From Paenibacillus sp. D2_2 (GTDB lineage Bacteria > Bacillota > Bacilli > Paenibacillales > Paenibacillaceae): DNA of 64,000 nucleotides. A program made the position numbers and the translations under genes. Under the pieces are notes generated by a model. It made no database searches. It worked only from the letters and a program-made list of their open reading frames with translations, and had not been told where the DNA came from. Within the stretch, counting starts at the first letter, position 1, and each line of letters begins with the position of its first letter. The DNA is taken from contig NZ_CP133605.1 of the NCBI RefSeq assembly GCF_031199965.1, positions 2,760,501 through 2,824,500 on the forward strand, written 5' to 3'. This document shows positions 63,845-64,000 of this stretch, in pieces.

Positions 63845-64000
63845 ATTGTTCGCTTATTTTGTATTCTACTTATAAATTTTTCTTAAGTCGGTTCCTCGAT
63901 CGCCAAATACTAATTATTTATTGATCTATTTGTATGTATTAATTATTTATAAAAATGCGTATACGTTTTTTCCTTTAATTCATTCTGCACAGTTCTAATT

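Overview
The window looks like chromosomal DNA of a spore-forming, low-to-moderate GC Bacillota bacterium, most likely Paenibacillus or a close relative. This is inferred from a gamma-type SASP-like peptide, an SLH-domain exported protein, a DUF3934 peptide, a T-box-controlled tyrS, several AraC regulators beside sugar-active enzymes, Rho-independent terminators after most genes and strong GGAGG ribosome sites. Apart from tyrS, csaA and a dihydrouridine synthase, the content is accessory: efflux pumps, regulators, acetyltransferases, methyltransferases, resistance-type enzymes and mobile DNA.

Layout. 0-5 kb: partial GH29 fucosidase, AraC regulator, VOC protein, methyltransferase, DUF4832 glycoside-hydrolase-like protein. 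5-14 kb: AraC, csaA, a TetR/DHA2 efflux pair, DUF5780 protein, SASP-like peptide, MFS, Dus, lipoprotein. 14-25 kb: hydrolases, APH-like phosphotransferase, dehalogenase-like hydrolase, DinB, AraC, acetyltransferase, class C beta-lactamase-like serine hydrolase, DUF4097 lipoprotein, GNAT. 25-28 kb: a DUF1963 gene and a methyltransferase gene bounded by related structured repeats, like gene cassettes. 28-38 kb: SDR/LuxR pair, an IS3-family (IS150 group) element, chemotaxis receptor, MFS, amidinotransferase-like enzyme. 38-48 kb: T-box-tyrS, an ABC exporter behind a leader peptide, RarD, then a response regulator/sensor kinase/ABC/two-permease operon of the peptide-antibiotic resistance type. 48-58 kb: V4R and SLH proteins, a second UMP kinase behind a leader-peptide attenuator, a 7TM-PAS-GGDEF protein, a MerR/CPBP pair and a ferredoxin. 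58.4-63.5 kb: a two-gene module with a protein kinase joined to an SF1 (Upf1-like) helicase, followed by a coupled winged-helix/PLD-like protein. I know no named system with this architecture; it is the best candidate for an undescribed (perhaps antiviral) system. An IS200 fragment lies downstream.

Two cautions. First, about twenty genes carry a one-base frameshift, nearly always a lost base in or beside a homopolymer run. This looks like an error-prone draft assembly more than decay, so many 'pseudogenes' here may be intact in the organism. Second, three dispersed repeat families sit after or between accessory genes: an iteron-bearing repeat (3 copies), a CTAACGGGCAG-type motif (8 copies) and a cassette-bounding structured repeat. 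Long stretches without a convincing gene are listed as 'other'. I saw no rRNA, tRNA or CRISPR array, and nothing in the AT-rich last 150 bases.
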